64,000 nucleotides of DNA from Shewanella hanedai (GCF_007197645.1 NZ_VKGK01000006.1:124001-188000); one strand, 5' to 3'. Shown: positions 26,865-36,385, counted from the stretch's first letter. Made by a program: numbers and translations. The notes: generated from the sequence alone by a model not told the origin.

Positions 26865-28649
26865 ATGAATCGACTGCTATTGGCGTTAACTTTATTCTTC
26901 ATTGCCTCGCCCTCACACGCCAAAGACCCAATTCGAGTGGGCATTCTTTCTTTCGCGACGCCAGAGGTGGTATTTCAACGGTGGAAACCCACCTTCGATC
27001 GGGTTGGATCTGAAATAGATCAACGCTTCACCTTACTCGCGTTGACGCCTGTTGAGTTACAGGAGCAAGTTGCACAACAAAAATTAGATTTTATCATCAG
27101 CAATGCGCTCACATCTGTGACCCTAAAGAAGGATTATGGTGCGAGTAGCCTACTCACTTTATTACCGCTGCACAGTGTTGAGCCTGATGGAGCCGTTGGA
27201 TCAGCTATCATCACCCGAGCAGATATCGCAATTGATCAGCTCGACGATCTCACTCAATTTGCCGTGGTCTCATCGGATCCTAAAGCCTTTGGGGGGTTTC
27301 AGATCATGGCTGGTGAATTAGCCTTGGCGGGGATTAATCCATTTAGTGATCTAAAAGATCTTAGTTTCGTGGGATTCCCACAGAATAAACTGCTCGACCT
27401 GGTGGTTTCAGGTGAAGCCGATGTCGCTATTCTCCCCAGCTGTGTACTCGAATCAGCGATTAATTCAGGCCACATTGCTGCGGGCAAGCTTAAGGTTGTA
27501 CTGCAACATGATCATCAAAATTATGACTGTTTGGCATCAAGTGAACTGTATCCTTCATACGCCTTTTCAAAATTAGGCTATACAGATCATAAACTCGCCA
27601 CTCAAATTGTTCGCGCGCTTCTTTCTATTGATAAAAATGATAAAGAAGCTCAGTTAGGACGCTATCAATATTGGTCAGCCCCCGTTAATGACAGTCATGT
27701 TTTCGGATTGCTCAAAACCCTTAATAAATGGCCGTTTGTCACTAACTGGGCATTTTTGCTCAAAGGCGCAATACCTTGGGTGATTGGCAGTTTTATCTTT
27801 TTGCTATTGGGCTACTTGCATCACTTAAGGGTAAAACGCCTTGTGGTGTTACGGACTCACGCCCTATCGGCTGAAATAGAGTTGCATCAGCTCACCCAAA
27901 AAAGCCTTTATGAACAACAAAAGCAGTTTTATAAAGCGCAGCGCATACTGCTGACTGGAGAGATGGCATCCGGCATTGCACATGAGCTCAATCAACCTCT
28001 GGCTGGGATCCGCTATTTGACTCAAGGTTGCTTATATCGATTAACCCCAGAACAAGGTGAGCTTGATACTGCTCTGAATAAAGTGATTCAACAGGTTGAT
28101 CGCGCCCAAAGCACCATAAAACGATTTAGGCAGTTTTGCCAACAACCCAGTGTTTATGAAACTTGCGATCTGGTCATGCTAATCAACGAGACACTCAACT
28201 TGATGTCACCAGAGCTTAAGCGGGTGCAGATAACAGCATTACTGACCTTAACAGAGGTGAGCACAGTAGCCGATATCAGTTTGCTGCAACAAGTGCTGGT
28301 AAACCTTATTCGCAATTCACTCGATGCCATGGAAAACAGACCAACCCCAGCATTATCGATCACACTGTCTGAGCACAACCAACAAGCGATTATCTCTATT
28401 CAAGACAATGGCATTGGTTTGTCAGAAGTTGCGTTAAGCCGATTATTCTTCCCCTTTGAAACCTCAAAACAAAATGGTTTGGGGCTCGGGATGGTGATCT
28501 GTAAACGTATTATTGAAGAGCATCGCGGCAACATTTTTGCGACCTTCCTTAATGATGACAACACACAAGGATTGAACATCACATTCTCACTGCCCATAAA
28601 CATCCACAATGCCACCATTGAAACAAGCAGGAAGTCAGCTCATGTGTAA
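26865..28649 (+). CDS. TtrS-like sensor histidine kinase with PhnD-type sensor domain
   Basis: The 594-residue protein has a signal peptide (1-19), a periplasmic PhnD-like substrate-binding domain (about 22-285, starting DPIRVGILSF), one membrane helix (about 300-318) and a cytosolic kinase: H373 in GIAHELNQPLAG, N box LIRNSLDAMENR, and ATP-binding QDNGIGLS and NGLGLGMVICKR motifs. This layout matches the tetrathionate sensor TtrS, but no tetrathionate reductase is nearby. The ligand is therefore unknown and may be a substrate of the flavin system next door. It overlaps the response regulator gene by 8 bases. Confidence 0.87.
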   Translation: MNRLLLALTLFFIASPSHAKDPIRVGILSFATPEVVFQRWKPTFDRVGSEIDQRFTLLALTPVELQEQVAQQKLDFIISNALTSVTLKKDYGASSLLTLLPLHSVEPDGAVGSAIITRADIAIDQLDDLTQFAVVSSDPKAFGGFQIMAGELALAGINPFSDLKDLSFVGFPQNKLLDLVVSGEADVAILPSCVLESAINSGHIAAGKLKVVLQHDHQNYDCLASSELYPSYAFSKLGYTDHKLATQIVRALLSIDKNDKEAQLGRYQYWSAPVNDSHVFGLLKTLNKWPFVTNWAFLLKGAIPWVIGSFIFLLLGYLHHLRVKRLVVLRTHALSAEIELHQLTQKSLYEQQKQFYKAQRILLTGEMASGIAHELNQPLAGIRYLTQGCLYRLTPEQGELDTALNKVIQQVDRAQSTIKRFRQFCQQPSVYETCDLVMLINETLNLMSPELKRVQITALLTLTEVSTVADISLLQQVLVNLIRNSLDAMENRPTPALSITLSEHNQQAIISIQDNGIGLSEVALSRLFFPFETSKQNGLGLGMVICKRIIEEHRGNIFATFLNDDNTQGLNITFSLPINIHNATIETSRKSAHV

Positions 28650-29256
28650 CATCTATTTAGTGGACGACGATCAAGATGTGCTCGATTCCCTTAGTTGGAT
28701 GTTAGGCGGTTTGGGCTTGTCTACCCTGAGCTATTTAGATGCCAACCAATTTTTAAGTGCTGTCGATCTGAATAAACCAGGGATTGCTATTTTGGACATT
28801 CAAATGCCGAACATGGATGGTCTAGCACTACTTAATCATATAAAACAATACAATAGCCCCTTGAGTGTGATTATGCTAACCGGCCATGGAACCATCTCTA
28901 TGGCTGTGCAGGCGATACAAAACGGGGCGATGGATTTTATCGAAAAGCCTGTCGATGGCGGCAAGCTCTGTCAACTGCTGCAAGTAGCCAAACAGCAAAC
29001 CCTAGCGTCGTTCAATCGACAGGATCATGACAAAGAAGTGAAAATACGTATTGCGAGTCTCACCCCTAGAGAGCATGAAGTGATGCTGCAAGTGTTAGAG
29101 GGGAAGCTGAATAAAGTGATTGCCGCAGAACTTAACATCGCTCAGCGAACCATAGAGTTACACAGACAAAAAGTATTGTTGAAGATGAAGGTCAGTAACG
29201 CAACTGAGCTGGCAAATTTAATGGCAATGTCACGCCATTCGACTCTTGGAGTATGA
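28642..29256 (+). CDS. FixJ/TtrR-family response regulator
   Basis: The 204-residue protein has a receiver domain (YLVDDDQD acidic pocket, phosphorylated D52 in AILDIQMPNMDG, T80 region MLTGHG, lysine in FIEKPVDG) and a C-terminal LuxR-type helix-turn-helix (LTPREHEVMLQVLEGKLNK, about 138-156, then QRTIELHRQKV). The start was put at the ATG at 28642, inside the kinase stop region, because AGGAAG precedes it; a longer frame from 28609 would add residues before the receiver. It is the evident partner of the TtrS-like kinase and probably acts on the flavin operons upstream. Confidence 0.88.
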   Translation: MCNIYLVDDDQDVLDSLSWMLGGLGLSTLSYLDANQFLSAVDLNKPGIAILDIQMPNMDGLALLNHIKQYNSPLSVIMLTGHGTISMAVQAIQNGAMDFIEKPVDGGKLCQLLQVAKQQTLASFNRQDHDKEVKIRIASLTPREHEVMLQVLEGKLNKVIAAELNIAQRTIELHRQKVLLKMKVSNATELANLMAMSRHSTLGV

Positions 29257-29460
29257 CCAGCCGGTGCAAAACTCCCAGCCACGTTCCCGGCAGACAAACC
29301 CTGCCTGATAACGATTGAAACTCACTTCATGAATAGACTCAGTAGTTGAACGCTCGTCGTTTAGAAGGCCCGACAGGGAAACACAAAACAACCAAGCACT
29401 CGTCACGAATAATAGTGCCGTCATGGCTAGTTTTAGGTTAGCACTAGCATATTCAGTCAT
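29230..29460 (-). CDS. Possible small membrane protein
   Basis: A 76-codon frame starts with ATG preceded by AGAGGA at a 6-7 base spacing. Residues 10-31 form one hydrophobic helix (LAMTALLFVTSAWLFCVSLSGL), followed by a polar tail rich in Arg and Trp. It overlaps the end of the response regulator by 27 bases on the opposite strand. I do not recognise a family. The good ribosome binding site and the single helix argue for a real gene, but its short length leaves doubt. Confidence 0.45.
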   Translation of the reverse strand: MTEYASANLKLAMTALLFVTSAWLFCVSLSGLLNDERSTTESIHEVSFNRYQAGFVCRERGWEFCTGWSYSKSRMA

Positions 29461-29501
29461 AGGCCGTTCCTCTGAGTTAAGCTAGCGGGTATTGACGAGC
29501 G

Positions 29502-29536
29502 ATATTGAATAAATAGCCCCGCTATCTATTCAATAT
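29502..29536. other. Strong hairpin, 15-base arms
   Basis: ATATTGAATAAATAG and CTATCTATTCAATAT pair with one mismatch around a 5-base loop. It lies next to a second hairpin at 29536-29586, between the small membrane frame and the hybrid kinase gene. Confidence 0.6.
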
Positions 29537-29586
29537 AGGGAAAACGCCTCCATTAAGCAAAAGCTTAATCTAGGCCGTAGTCCCTA
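29536..29586. terminator. Long interrupted hairpin, possible terminator or small RNA structure
   Basis: Nested arms TAGGGA/TCCCTA, ACGCCT/AGGCCGT and ATTAAGC/GCTTAAT close an AAAA loop, giving one 51-base stem-loop. On the plus strand it is followed by TTTT. It could end transcripts from either side; the hybrid kinase stop is 36 bases away. Confidence 0.5.
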
Positions 29587-29621
29587 TTTTATCGGTTTAA
29601 ATGGTGGCCTGTCGTGGAAAA

Positions 29622-31634
29622 TCAGCTTTTAGCTAACTGCTGAATGAATATCTCCATATTCAGAGGTTTCTGCATGAAGAACACATCAGGGTATTCTTCA
29701 TGAAATGAGATCTCCTCTTTATCATTCGCTGACAAAATAAAGAATTGCGTTCTTTTTATTTTATCGCTTTTAGTAGAGCGAGCTTGAATCTCCATAAGAT
29801 CATCGATAAGGGCTAAACCGTTAGACGCTTCAAGCTGATAATCCATTAATACAATTTCAGGTAATGCGTCAGCAAAGTATTGCTTACTCGTTTCTGCATC
29901 ACTTCGAGTGGTGACATCAAAGCCCTCTTTCTCCAGCATCGCCTTACACACCTCAAGATTAAAGACGTTATCATCGACCAATAATATCCGCTTGAGTTGA
30001 TGTGGATGACACTCATCCATTTTGACAGAAACAAGCTCAGTTTGGTTATTGGGCTTTAGGCTCGCCTGAGCTGGTCCAGCATTAAGCGAATTATTCAGTA
30101 TTGTATTTAACGGCATACTGAACTTGTTACTTTCTGTAGTCTGTTCTAGATACTCAATAGGAAAACGTATGATAACTAAGGTGCCCTGACCTGCCCGACT
30201 GCGGATCGAAATTTTACCTCCGACTTTCTCAATCACCTGTTTGCACGTATAGAGACCGATCCCTATTCCAGATTTTAGTGTCGAACTGTTGTGCAATTCG
30301 GTTGTAAAAGGCTGTGTTATCGCTTTCATAGAGGCCGCTGACATCCCTTTACCAAAATCTCTAATTGCCACTCTCAAGAAAGGACGACTGCGATAATGTT
30401 TAAGATCTAGATGGCAATTAACCTGTTTGCCAGTACTGTATTTAAAGGCGTTGTTGATGATATTGGTCACCAATTGATACAGTTTAGTGCTGTCTATATT
30501 CACCTTAATCGGTAAAGGCTGATTGATGATGATACTCAAGGTTTTGTCATGGATCTCACTAAACGTAATGTAGTATTCTTCAATGTTTTCAATTAGCTGA
30601 CGAAGATCGGCTTCTTTATTATCTAAGGTTAAATTATCTGTACTCGCTTTACTAAAGTTCAAGGTATTTTCAGCAACACTATGAAGCAGATTCGCGGACC
30701 ATATAATTTTATTAATGGTCATCTCACCCTGAGGAACACAGCAGCCAGAGTCTTTAAGCATGCGGCTATAACCCAGAACAGCATTAATAGGAGTCCGTAT
30801 TTCATGGTTAATGGCCGACAACACGGCTACTTTTGAGTCGGTTTCAATTCGCATCTTGTAGAGCATGTTTCTCTGTTCAACTTTTAGGTACATAAGAACA
30901 GAAAAGCCAATCCCGCTTATTGAGAAAAGGAACATGGTTAAGAGCACTTCATTTATCTCTTCCGCAGGAGGTGAATACCAGGTTCTAAGGGTATAACCTT
31001 CAGCATTAAACTTAGATCCGTAATAATGTTCTTGGCTATCAAAATAGAACAACGCACGTTGAAGATAGGGTAATTTGGTTTGGCAGTACTGATTGCTGAG
31101 CACTTTTCCAGCCACTGTGAATTCGAGGCAGATATCCTGTTCATTATTCAATCTCTCCAACACTTGCGCATGGGAAATCACATACACCATATAACGTAGG
31201 TCAGGTTGATCAACAGGGATGATGAAAGAGGAGTAGTTAGGGAGTTTAAAGGTTAACGAGCCAGCGCCGTTAACGATAAACTTACCCTTTTTAATGTCAT
31301 TTTCAAAAGCGGGATTGGATATAAACGCTAGTTTATTATCAACACCAATCGTGAAAGCGGTTGCCGACGTTATCTTAAGTAACTCTTGTGTAAACTCAGT
31401 AAACTCATCATTTGTCACGAGCTTGGACGCATTAAAGAAAGAGTGAATCGATCGAATGATTATTTGGTGCTGTAACAGCATATCGTGGGCTGAGATCTCG
31501 GCAGCAGCTGATTTTTTCTCATGAAGCTCACTTAACTCTCTTTGGGAGTGACTCCAGAACAACCAATTAACACAAAAGGTTACCGTCAGACCAACAATGA
31601 GATAACACACTGAATAAGGTTTAAACTTCATCAA
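29622..31634 (-). CDS. Hybrid sensor histidine kinase with receiver domain
   Basis: The 670-residue protein has two membrane helices (about 7-28 and 229-251) enclosing a periplasmic sensor of about 200 residues that I cannot assign to a known family. The kinase follows with H277 in SAINHEIRTPINAVLGYS, N box NIINNAFKYS, and RDFGKGMS and GIGIGLYTCKQV for ATP binding. The C-terminus is a receiver domain with LLVDDN and phospho-acceptor D598 in VLMDYQ, ending with MQKPLN. No HPt or output protein is adjacent, so the phosphate must go to a partner encoded elsewhere. The ATG has a poor ribosome binding site. Confidence 0.88.
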   Translation of the reverse strand: MMKFKPYSVCYLIVGLTVTFCVNWLFWSHSQRELSELHEKKSAAAEISAHDMLLQHQIIIRSIHSFFNASKLVTNDEFTEFTQELLKITSATAFTIGVDNKLAFISNPAFENDIKKGKFIVNGAGSLTFKLPNYSSFIIPVDQPDLRYMVYVISHAQVLERLNNEQDICLEFTVAGKVLSNQYCQTKLPYLQRALFYFDSQEHYYGSKFNAEGYTLRTWYSPPAEEINEVLLTMFLFSISGIGFSVLMYLKVEQRNMLYKMRIETDSKVAVLSAINHEIRTPINAVLGYSRMLKDSGCCVPQGEMTINKIIWSANLLHSVAENTLNFSKASTDNLTLDNKEADLRQLIENIEEYYITFSEIHDKTLSIIINQPLPIKVNIDSTKLYQLVTNIINNAFKYSTGKQVNCHLDLKHYRSRPFLRVAIRDFGKGMSAASMKAITQPFTTELHNSSTLKSGIGIGLYTCKQVIEKVGGKISIRSRAGQGTLVIIRFPIEYLEQTTESNKFSMPLNTILNNSLNAGPAQASLKPNNQTELVSVKMDECHPHQLKRILLVDDNVFNLEVCKAMLEKEGFDVTTRSDAETSKQYFADALPEIVLMDYQLEASNGLALIDDLMEIQARSTKSDKIKRTQFFILSANDKEEISFHEEYPDVFFMQKPLNMEIFIQQLAKS

Positions 31635-32045
31635 ATATAACCAAAATTTTATTTTTCAAAACCCAAGCCGTTAACATTAACTTATGTTTTATATCAGAAT
31701 AGCTGGGTGCGAGGCGCTTTGTGACACAATGTAACAGCATATTTCATTATGTCTATATCTAAAAAGGGAGTAAGTGATTTTCATCAACGCACCTTGAATT
31801 GAAAAGACAGAGCGTCTCTGAACTGATCTCATAGTTAATGAGATCAGTATCATACCCATTAAAGATTCTTTAGCGGGTTAATTTACGTTTCATAACTTTT
31901 CCAAGAAAAAGATCGAGAAGTATGTCAAACAGGAAGGAGCTGATAACACAGCTAGATGCGTTAGCATTATATAATCGCAATAGCGGTACACAGAGACCAC
32001 GGATTATAAGCCGTAATGCCTGTGTTTTATCGATACAAGCAGAGG
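31635..32045. other. Gene-free stretch with a perfect 11-base inverted repeat
   Basis: ACTGATCTCAT (31822-31832) and ATGAGATCAGT (31838-31848) flank a 5-base spacer. There is no T run, so it is more like an operator than a terminator; it lies upstream of the hybrid kinase gene. The rest shows nothing recognisable. Confidence 0.4.
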
Positions 32046-32804
32046 TTATTCGTTTCCGTCTTTAGCCAATGTTGATAAGAACTTTTTCTTTAATAACGCT
32101 AACGGTGTTAAATCATGGGTACTTTTGCGACTACGGCTGAAAATTGAAGATTCGATAAACAATTCAAACCAAGTATTAAGAGACGCAGCATTATCAGGCT
32201 CACCAGATGCGCCTAATGCCAGTGCGGCAACTTCAGCTGTTCCCAGTTGAAAGTCACGACTGCCCTTTCGTAGTCCATATTTAGCCACAGTATCAGGCGT
32301 AAACGATAATAGAGGAAGGTGATGCAGATAAGGGCTCTTACGAAACATCCTTATCGCCTCACGCCAACTACCATCGAGTAAAATAAACAGCGGTGTTTTT
32401 CCTTCAGGTAACTCAGAGGGTTCAACTTTTGCTAAAACCTCCTGACCATCGCAGGCGTATTCACTGGGAAAAATAACAAAAGGTTGGTATTTAGGATCTT
32501 CAATCACTGCCATCATTTTGCGGTTAGCATGAGTTCGTGACCAAATATAGGCGTGTGTGTCAGGGATTAAATCTGCAATTAAACGGCCACTGTTGCTTGG
32601 CTTTAATACTTCATCATCATACATCATCAATAAAAAAGCATTATTTGAAGTTAGCTGTCGACGAAATTCACAGGTGCAATATTGCTCAGCTAATAGACAA
32701 AGCTCACATCTAATCAATTTTTTCCCCCGCGCACCATAGGGTCTGGTAGAAATGGCTTTACGGTATTGGTAAAGCTTGTGGATCGCATGCTGTTTAACAC
32801 TCAT
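32046..32804 (-). CDS. tapT: DTW-domain tRNA-uridine aminocarboxypropyltransferase
   Basis: DTW-domain enzymes transfer an aminocarboxypropyl group from SAM to a tRNA uridine (acp3U). The 252-residue protein has an N-terminal zinc-type cysteine pattern (RCELCLLAEQYCTCEF, about residues 32-47), the PSNSGRLIADLIP segment (about 69-81), the signature DGSW (D-S/T-W variant, in LLDGSWREA) and GLRKGSRDFQLGTAEVAALAL. The family is sure; the split between TapT- and TuaA-type substrate position is not. It is divergent from emrD. Confidence 0.85.
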   Translation of the reverse strand: MSVKQHAIHKLYQYRKAISTRPYGARGKKLIRCELCLLAEQYCTCEFRRQLTSNNAFLLMMYDDEVLKPSNSGRLIADLIPDTHAYIWSRTHANRKMMAVIEDPKYQPFVIFPSEYACDGQEVLAKVEPSELPEGKTPLFILLDGSWREAIRMFRKSPYLHHLPLLSFTPDTVAKYGLRKGSRDFQLGTAEVAALALGASGEPDNAASLNTWFELFIESSIFSRSRKSTHDLTPLALLKKKFLSTLAKDGNE

Positions 32805-33195
32805 ATATTTACTTTGCGCTTTAAAAAAATTGATGGCAGAACATAGCTCAATTTTAACAGGCGTGGTGAGTTTGGGTAAAGCAGAAGCTTGGAAAAATGA
32901 AACCTCAGTAAAAAGACCGAAAAAAGTTATTAATTAAGCAAAGTCGAATTTTAATCAATTTAGCTTAATTTTTGAGATCTCGGTCATAAAAACATGTTAC
33001 GAGTTGGAGAAAGCAGCAACATGATAAATACAAGACGTAAAAATAGCTTTACGCACTTTACACTAAAGGAAAACTCATGAATAAACTGACTATAAAACCA
33101 TTACTTTAAAATAGTTACGATTTGTAATTGTATATTAAATGAGTATGATGCGCGCTGCCTACATTAACCCATATTCTTACATTTTCGGAGACACC
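32805..33195. other. AT-rich divergent promoter region (tapT/emrD)
   Basis: No coding frame or clear operator is seen. The frame of emrD is open upstream to 33139, but the ribosome binding site points to the later start at 33196. Confidence 0.35.
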
Positions 33196-34422
33196 ATGAG
33201 CGGCCCTCAGCAGAAGCCAAACCTTAACAGTCAAAACCAAGGTTTCTCTTCACTCATTTTATTAATTGTCATCATGGTAGCCTGTGGACAGATGGCGCAG
33301 ACTATCTTTGTGCCAGCATTACCGGATATTGCCAACAGTTTCAGTGTTAACCCTGGTCAGCTTCAAGCCATTATGGCTTGTTACCTTCTCTCTTATGGTT
33401 TACTTCAGTTTGTCTACGGACCTGCATCAGATAGACTTGGACGTAAACCCGTACTGATTTTTGGTTTATCTCTGTTCGTTGTAGGTGCTGTCATTGCCAG
33501 TGTTGCAACCAGTTATCATGCACTTATTGCTGCCACTTTGTTGCAAGGGGCTGGTACAGCCAGCGCTGGCGCACTGTGCCGTAGTATTCCAAGGGATCAT
33601 TATTTTGGCGAACCCTTGGTTAAATTCAACAGCTTCGTGTCTATGGCTGTGGTGTTCTCTCCACTGATTGCTCCGTTTGCCGGAAGTTTAATGACCCATT
33701 ATTTCGGCTGGCAATCCGTGTATGAACTCTTAGCAGTATTCGGTTTATGTGTCGTGCTGCTGATCATCTTTAAGTTTAATGAGTCTCTGCCAGCTATTAA
33801 GCGTAAACCTGAACCCGTTCTACAGTCTTATCGCTTTGTATTAGCCAATAAAAAATTCAAAAGCTATCTTATCTGCTTAGTCGCGACTTTTGCCGGTATC
33901 GCAGCTTTTGAGGCTGTTGCTGGAGTTTTCTATGGCCACGTCCTTAAACTGTCTCCGTTTTGGGTGAGCTGCTATTTTGTAGCCCCAATACCGGGTTATT
34001 TAGCGGGAGCTTATTATGCGGGCAGACTCAAGGATAACACTAAGGGTATGTATCACAGTGTCGCTCTACTTGGCGCTGGTGCACTCTTTCTATTGATCCC
34101 TGGTTTTTCAAGCTTAGTCATAGGCTGGAGTTTATTGGTGGGATCGGTACTCTTCTTTACTGGTGCAGGCATATTGTTCCCTGTATTAACCTCAGCAGCC
34201 CTTGAGCCCTTCCCTACTCATGCTGGAGTTGCGGGCGCTTTGTTAGGTGGATTGCAGAATTTTGGTGCGGGCCTGGCAGCACTCTCTATGTCGCTCGTGC
34301 CCATGCATGGTCAGCTAAGCGTTGGCGTTTTGTGTGCCATGATGGTGATTTTGGTAATTCTGGCCTTGAACGCGGCAAAATCTGGTGTCGATCTTGATAA
34401 GACAGATGTCGCAGCAATCTAA
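33196..34422 (+). CDS. emrD: Multidrug efflux MFS transporter EmrD
   Basis: The protein has 408 residues from the ATG at 33196, which has CGGAG five bases upstream. Twelve hydrophobic helices are visible. The MFS motif A between helices 2 and 3 reads GPASDRLGRKPVLIFG, and the helix 4-5 part (LLQGAGTASAGALCRSIPRD) matches the drug/H+ antiporter group of Bcr/EmrD. It uses the proton gradient to export hydrophobic compounds across the inner membrane. A strong terminator follows. Confidence 0.85.
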   Translation: MSGPQQKPNLNSQNQGFSSLILLIVIMVACGQMAQTIFVPALPDIANSFSVNPGQLQAIMACYLLSYGLLQFVYGPASDRLGRKPVLIFGLSLFVVGAVIASVATSYHALIAATLLQGAGTASAGALCRSIPRDHYFGEPLVKFNSFVSMAVVFSPLIAPFAGSLMTHYFGWQSVYELLAVFGLCVVLLIIFKFNESLPAIKRKPEPVLQSYRFVLANKKFKSYLICLVATFAGIAAFEAVAGVFYGHVLKLSPFWVSCYFVAPIPGYLAGAYYAGRLKDNTKGMYHSVALLGAGALFLLIPGFSSLVIGWSLLVGSVLFFTGAGILFPVLTSAALEPFPTHAGVAGALLGGLQNFGAGLAALSMSLVPMHGQLSVGVLCAMMVILVILALNAAKSGVDLDKTDVAAI

Positions 34423-34440
34423 TTTATAAGTGACTTATTC

Positions 34441-34480
34441 AGACATAAAAAAACCTGCTTACGCAGGTTTTTTTATGTCT
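34441..34480. terminator. Bidirectional terminator emrD/pssA
   Basis: AGACATAAAAAAACCTGC and GCAGGTTTTTTTATGTCT form a perfect 18-base stem with a TTAC loop, with a T run in both directions. Confidence 0.95.
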
Positions 34481-34489
34481 GTACTGTTT

Positions 34490-35803
34490 CTACAGAATTC
34501 GTCTAAGCAGGAAGTCTGCTTTGAGGCGACGAATTCGTGTCATAATCTTACGTACAGGCGCTGGATAGCTATGTAAAGTATCGATTTGGCTATAGTGATA
34601 CAAGCGTTCAGTGTGCTGCAGAATATGTGTCTGTTCAGTTTCGAACTGCTCTTGCCAACACCCCGTTTCATCCTGAAGCAATAAACCATTTTCAAGATCT
34701 AACGACCAGGCTCTTGGGTTTAAGTTGCTGCCGGTGATCAAATGTCGCCTGCCATCAGCACTAATGCCTTTGAGGTGGTAGCTATTGATCCCATCTTTCC
34801 ACAGATGAATGTTCAACTGACCGTTTTCAATGGCCCACTGTTGGCGCTTGGCAAACTTACGTAATGATTGCTCATACATGTAGGGCAAAGCGCCGATGGT
34901 TGAAAACTCTTCTTCTGGCGGAATATAGAAATCGTTTGCGGTTTTGTCACCAACGACGATATCAATACGCTTGCCATCACGAAGATGCTTAGCCAGTGAA
35001 CGCGCTAAGATATAAGGCGGATTGAAGTACGGAGTGCAGATAAACAGTGACTCTTTTGATTGTGCAACCAAGTCGACAACCACTTTATTCAGTTTGTTCT
35101 TCTTGCGACCGAGACCCATAACCGGCGTGATTCGATTACCGATACGCGTCTCTTCAAACTGGTAGCTGGCTTTACCCAGCCGAGTTTTCAAGCTGCGTAC
35201 GTCAGCTTTTTCAGGTAACTGTTCGGATTCTTTGTCTTGAGTCAGTGAGCAAACTGCCACGTCATCGACGAGATACGTTTGGATCATCTGTCGCATCGAG
35301 CGCGCAAGTTCAGCAGACTCAATGACATGATAACGATCGAATCGATACTTTTCGTGCTCATGCAGATAGATATTATTGAGACTGGCACCGCTATATATCA
35401 CAGTGTCATCAATCACAAACCCTTTAAGGTGTAACACTCCCATAAACTCACGGGACTTAACTGGCACACCTAAAATCTCGATTGGGTGTTTAGCCTCTGC
35501 GTTAACCTTACGATACATAAGGTAGTTACCACTGTCGCCCTTATGGCCGATTAAACCTCGACGAGCACGATGAAAATCGACGAGGACTTTAACATCCAAT
35601 GCCGGATTTTGATCTTTAGCGAGCATCAATGCAGCCAGTATTTCACGGCCAGCATCGTCGTCTTCTAAATACAGGGCTGAAATATAGATAGCATGCTTTG
35701 CACCTGCGATAGATGTCAGCAATTCAGCCTTAAGGCATTTTGGGGTCAGCAACCAACGAATAGCTTCTGGCTGTAACGGTATTCCACCAAGCTTATCCAG
35801 CAA
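34490..35803 (-). CDS. pssA: CDP-diacylglycerol-serine O-phosphatidyltransferase
   Basis: PssA makes phosphatidylserine, the precursor of phosphatidylethanolamine. It belongs to the phospholipase D superfamily and shows two HKD-type motifs: LHLKGFVIDDTVIYSGASLN and YHLKGISADGRRHLITGSNL. The start was set at a TTG at 35803 (437 residues): the frame runs further to 35830, but AAGGAG lies 6 bases before the TTG, inside that extension. This start begins with LLDKLGG, like other PssA proteins, and removes the overlap with the DUF1904 gene upstream. Confidence 0.92.
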   Translation of the reverse strand: MLDKLGGIPLQPEAIRWLLTPKCLKAELLTSIAGAKHAIYISALYLEDDDAGREILAALMLAKDQNPALDVKVLVDFHRARRGLIGHKGDSGNYLMYRKVNAEAKHPIEILGVPVKSREFMGVLHLKGFVIDDTVIYSGASLNNIYLHEHEKYRFDRYHVIESAELARSMRQMIQTYLVDDVAVCSLTQDKESEQLPEKADVRSLKTRLGKASYQFEETRIGNRITPVMGLGRKKNKLNKVVVDLVAQSKESLFICTPYFNPPYILARSLAKHLRDGKRIDIVVGDKTANDFYIPPEEEFSTIGALPYMYEQSLRKFAKRQQWAIENGQLNIHLWKDGINSYHLKGISADGRRHLITGSNLNPRAWSLDLENGLLLQDETGCWQEQFETEQTHILQHTERLYHYSQIDTLHSYPAPVRKIMTRIRRLKADFLLRRIL

Positions 35804-35813
35804 GGATATCTCC

Positions 35814-36146
35814 TTAAAAATGCGCACCATTGCGGAAGTAAGTACTGGGATCTAATTCGATAAACATTACCGATAGACTTTTAAGTTCCGGATATGCCAA
35901 AGTCACAGCCTCACGGATAGTACATTCAACCAATTGGTGCGTATGGGGATCTTTTGGAAACCAAAGCATCTCAACTTGTGTGATACTCAGGTCTGGCATG
36001 CCGTCACGATAACTGACACTCGGTACCCAGTCTAATGTAAACCCTTGTTGGTCCACATTACAGATCTGAGCTAGGTCACGGAGTAAGCTGCGACTAAGGT
36101 CAATAACAGCTGCTTCTGGCAGCCCACGAAGACGTAGATGAGGCAT
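35814..36146 (-). CDS. DUF1904 family protein
   Basis: The 110-residue protein matches DUF1904 proteins, small tautomerase-like proteins (MPHLRLRGLPEAAV start, FPKDPHTHQLVE middle). The second-residue proline is as in tautomerases, but activity is not shown. It starts with ATG after AAAGGG and is directly upstream of pssA, probably in the same transcript. Confidence 0.75.
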   Translation of the reverse strand: MPHLRLRGLPEAAVIDLSRSLLRDLAQICNVDQQGFTLDWVPSVSYRDGMPDLSITQVEMLWFPKDPHTHQLVECTIREAVTLAYPELKSLSVMFIELDPSTYFRNGAHF

Positions 36147-36385
36147 GTCGATCCCTTTAATGAATCATAAGAGAAAGAAATTACCGATTTACGGCCGTTT
36201 CAGCAAGGCTTTTCTGTAAAAATCCAAGCTAACACCTTAAGTTTCGTACTATTTCCGTACAATAACTATTCATAATTATAAAAGTGTATTGATTTGCGGA
36301 TTATCACGGCTTTTGATCACCGATTTCGTTAAACTAGCCACTATTGAGCTATAAAGGCCTAACTTATAGAGTTGCATCATCAACT

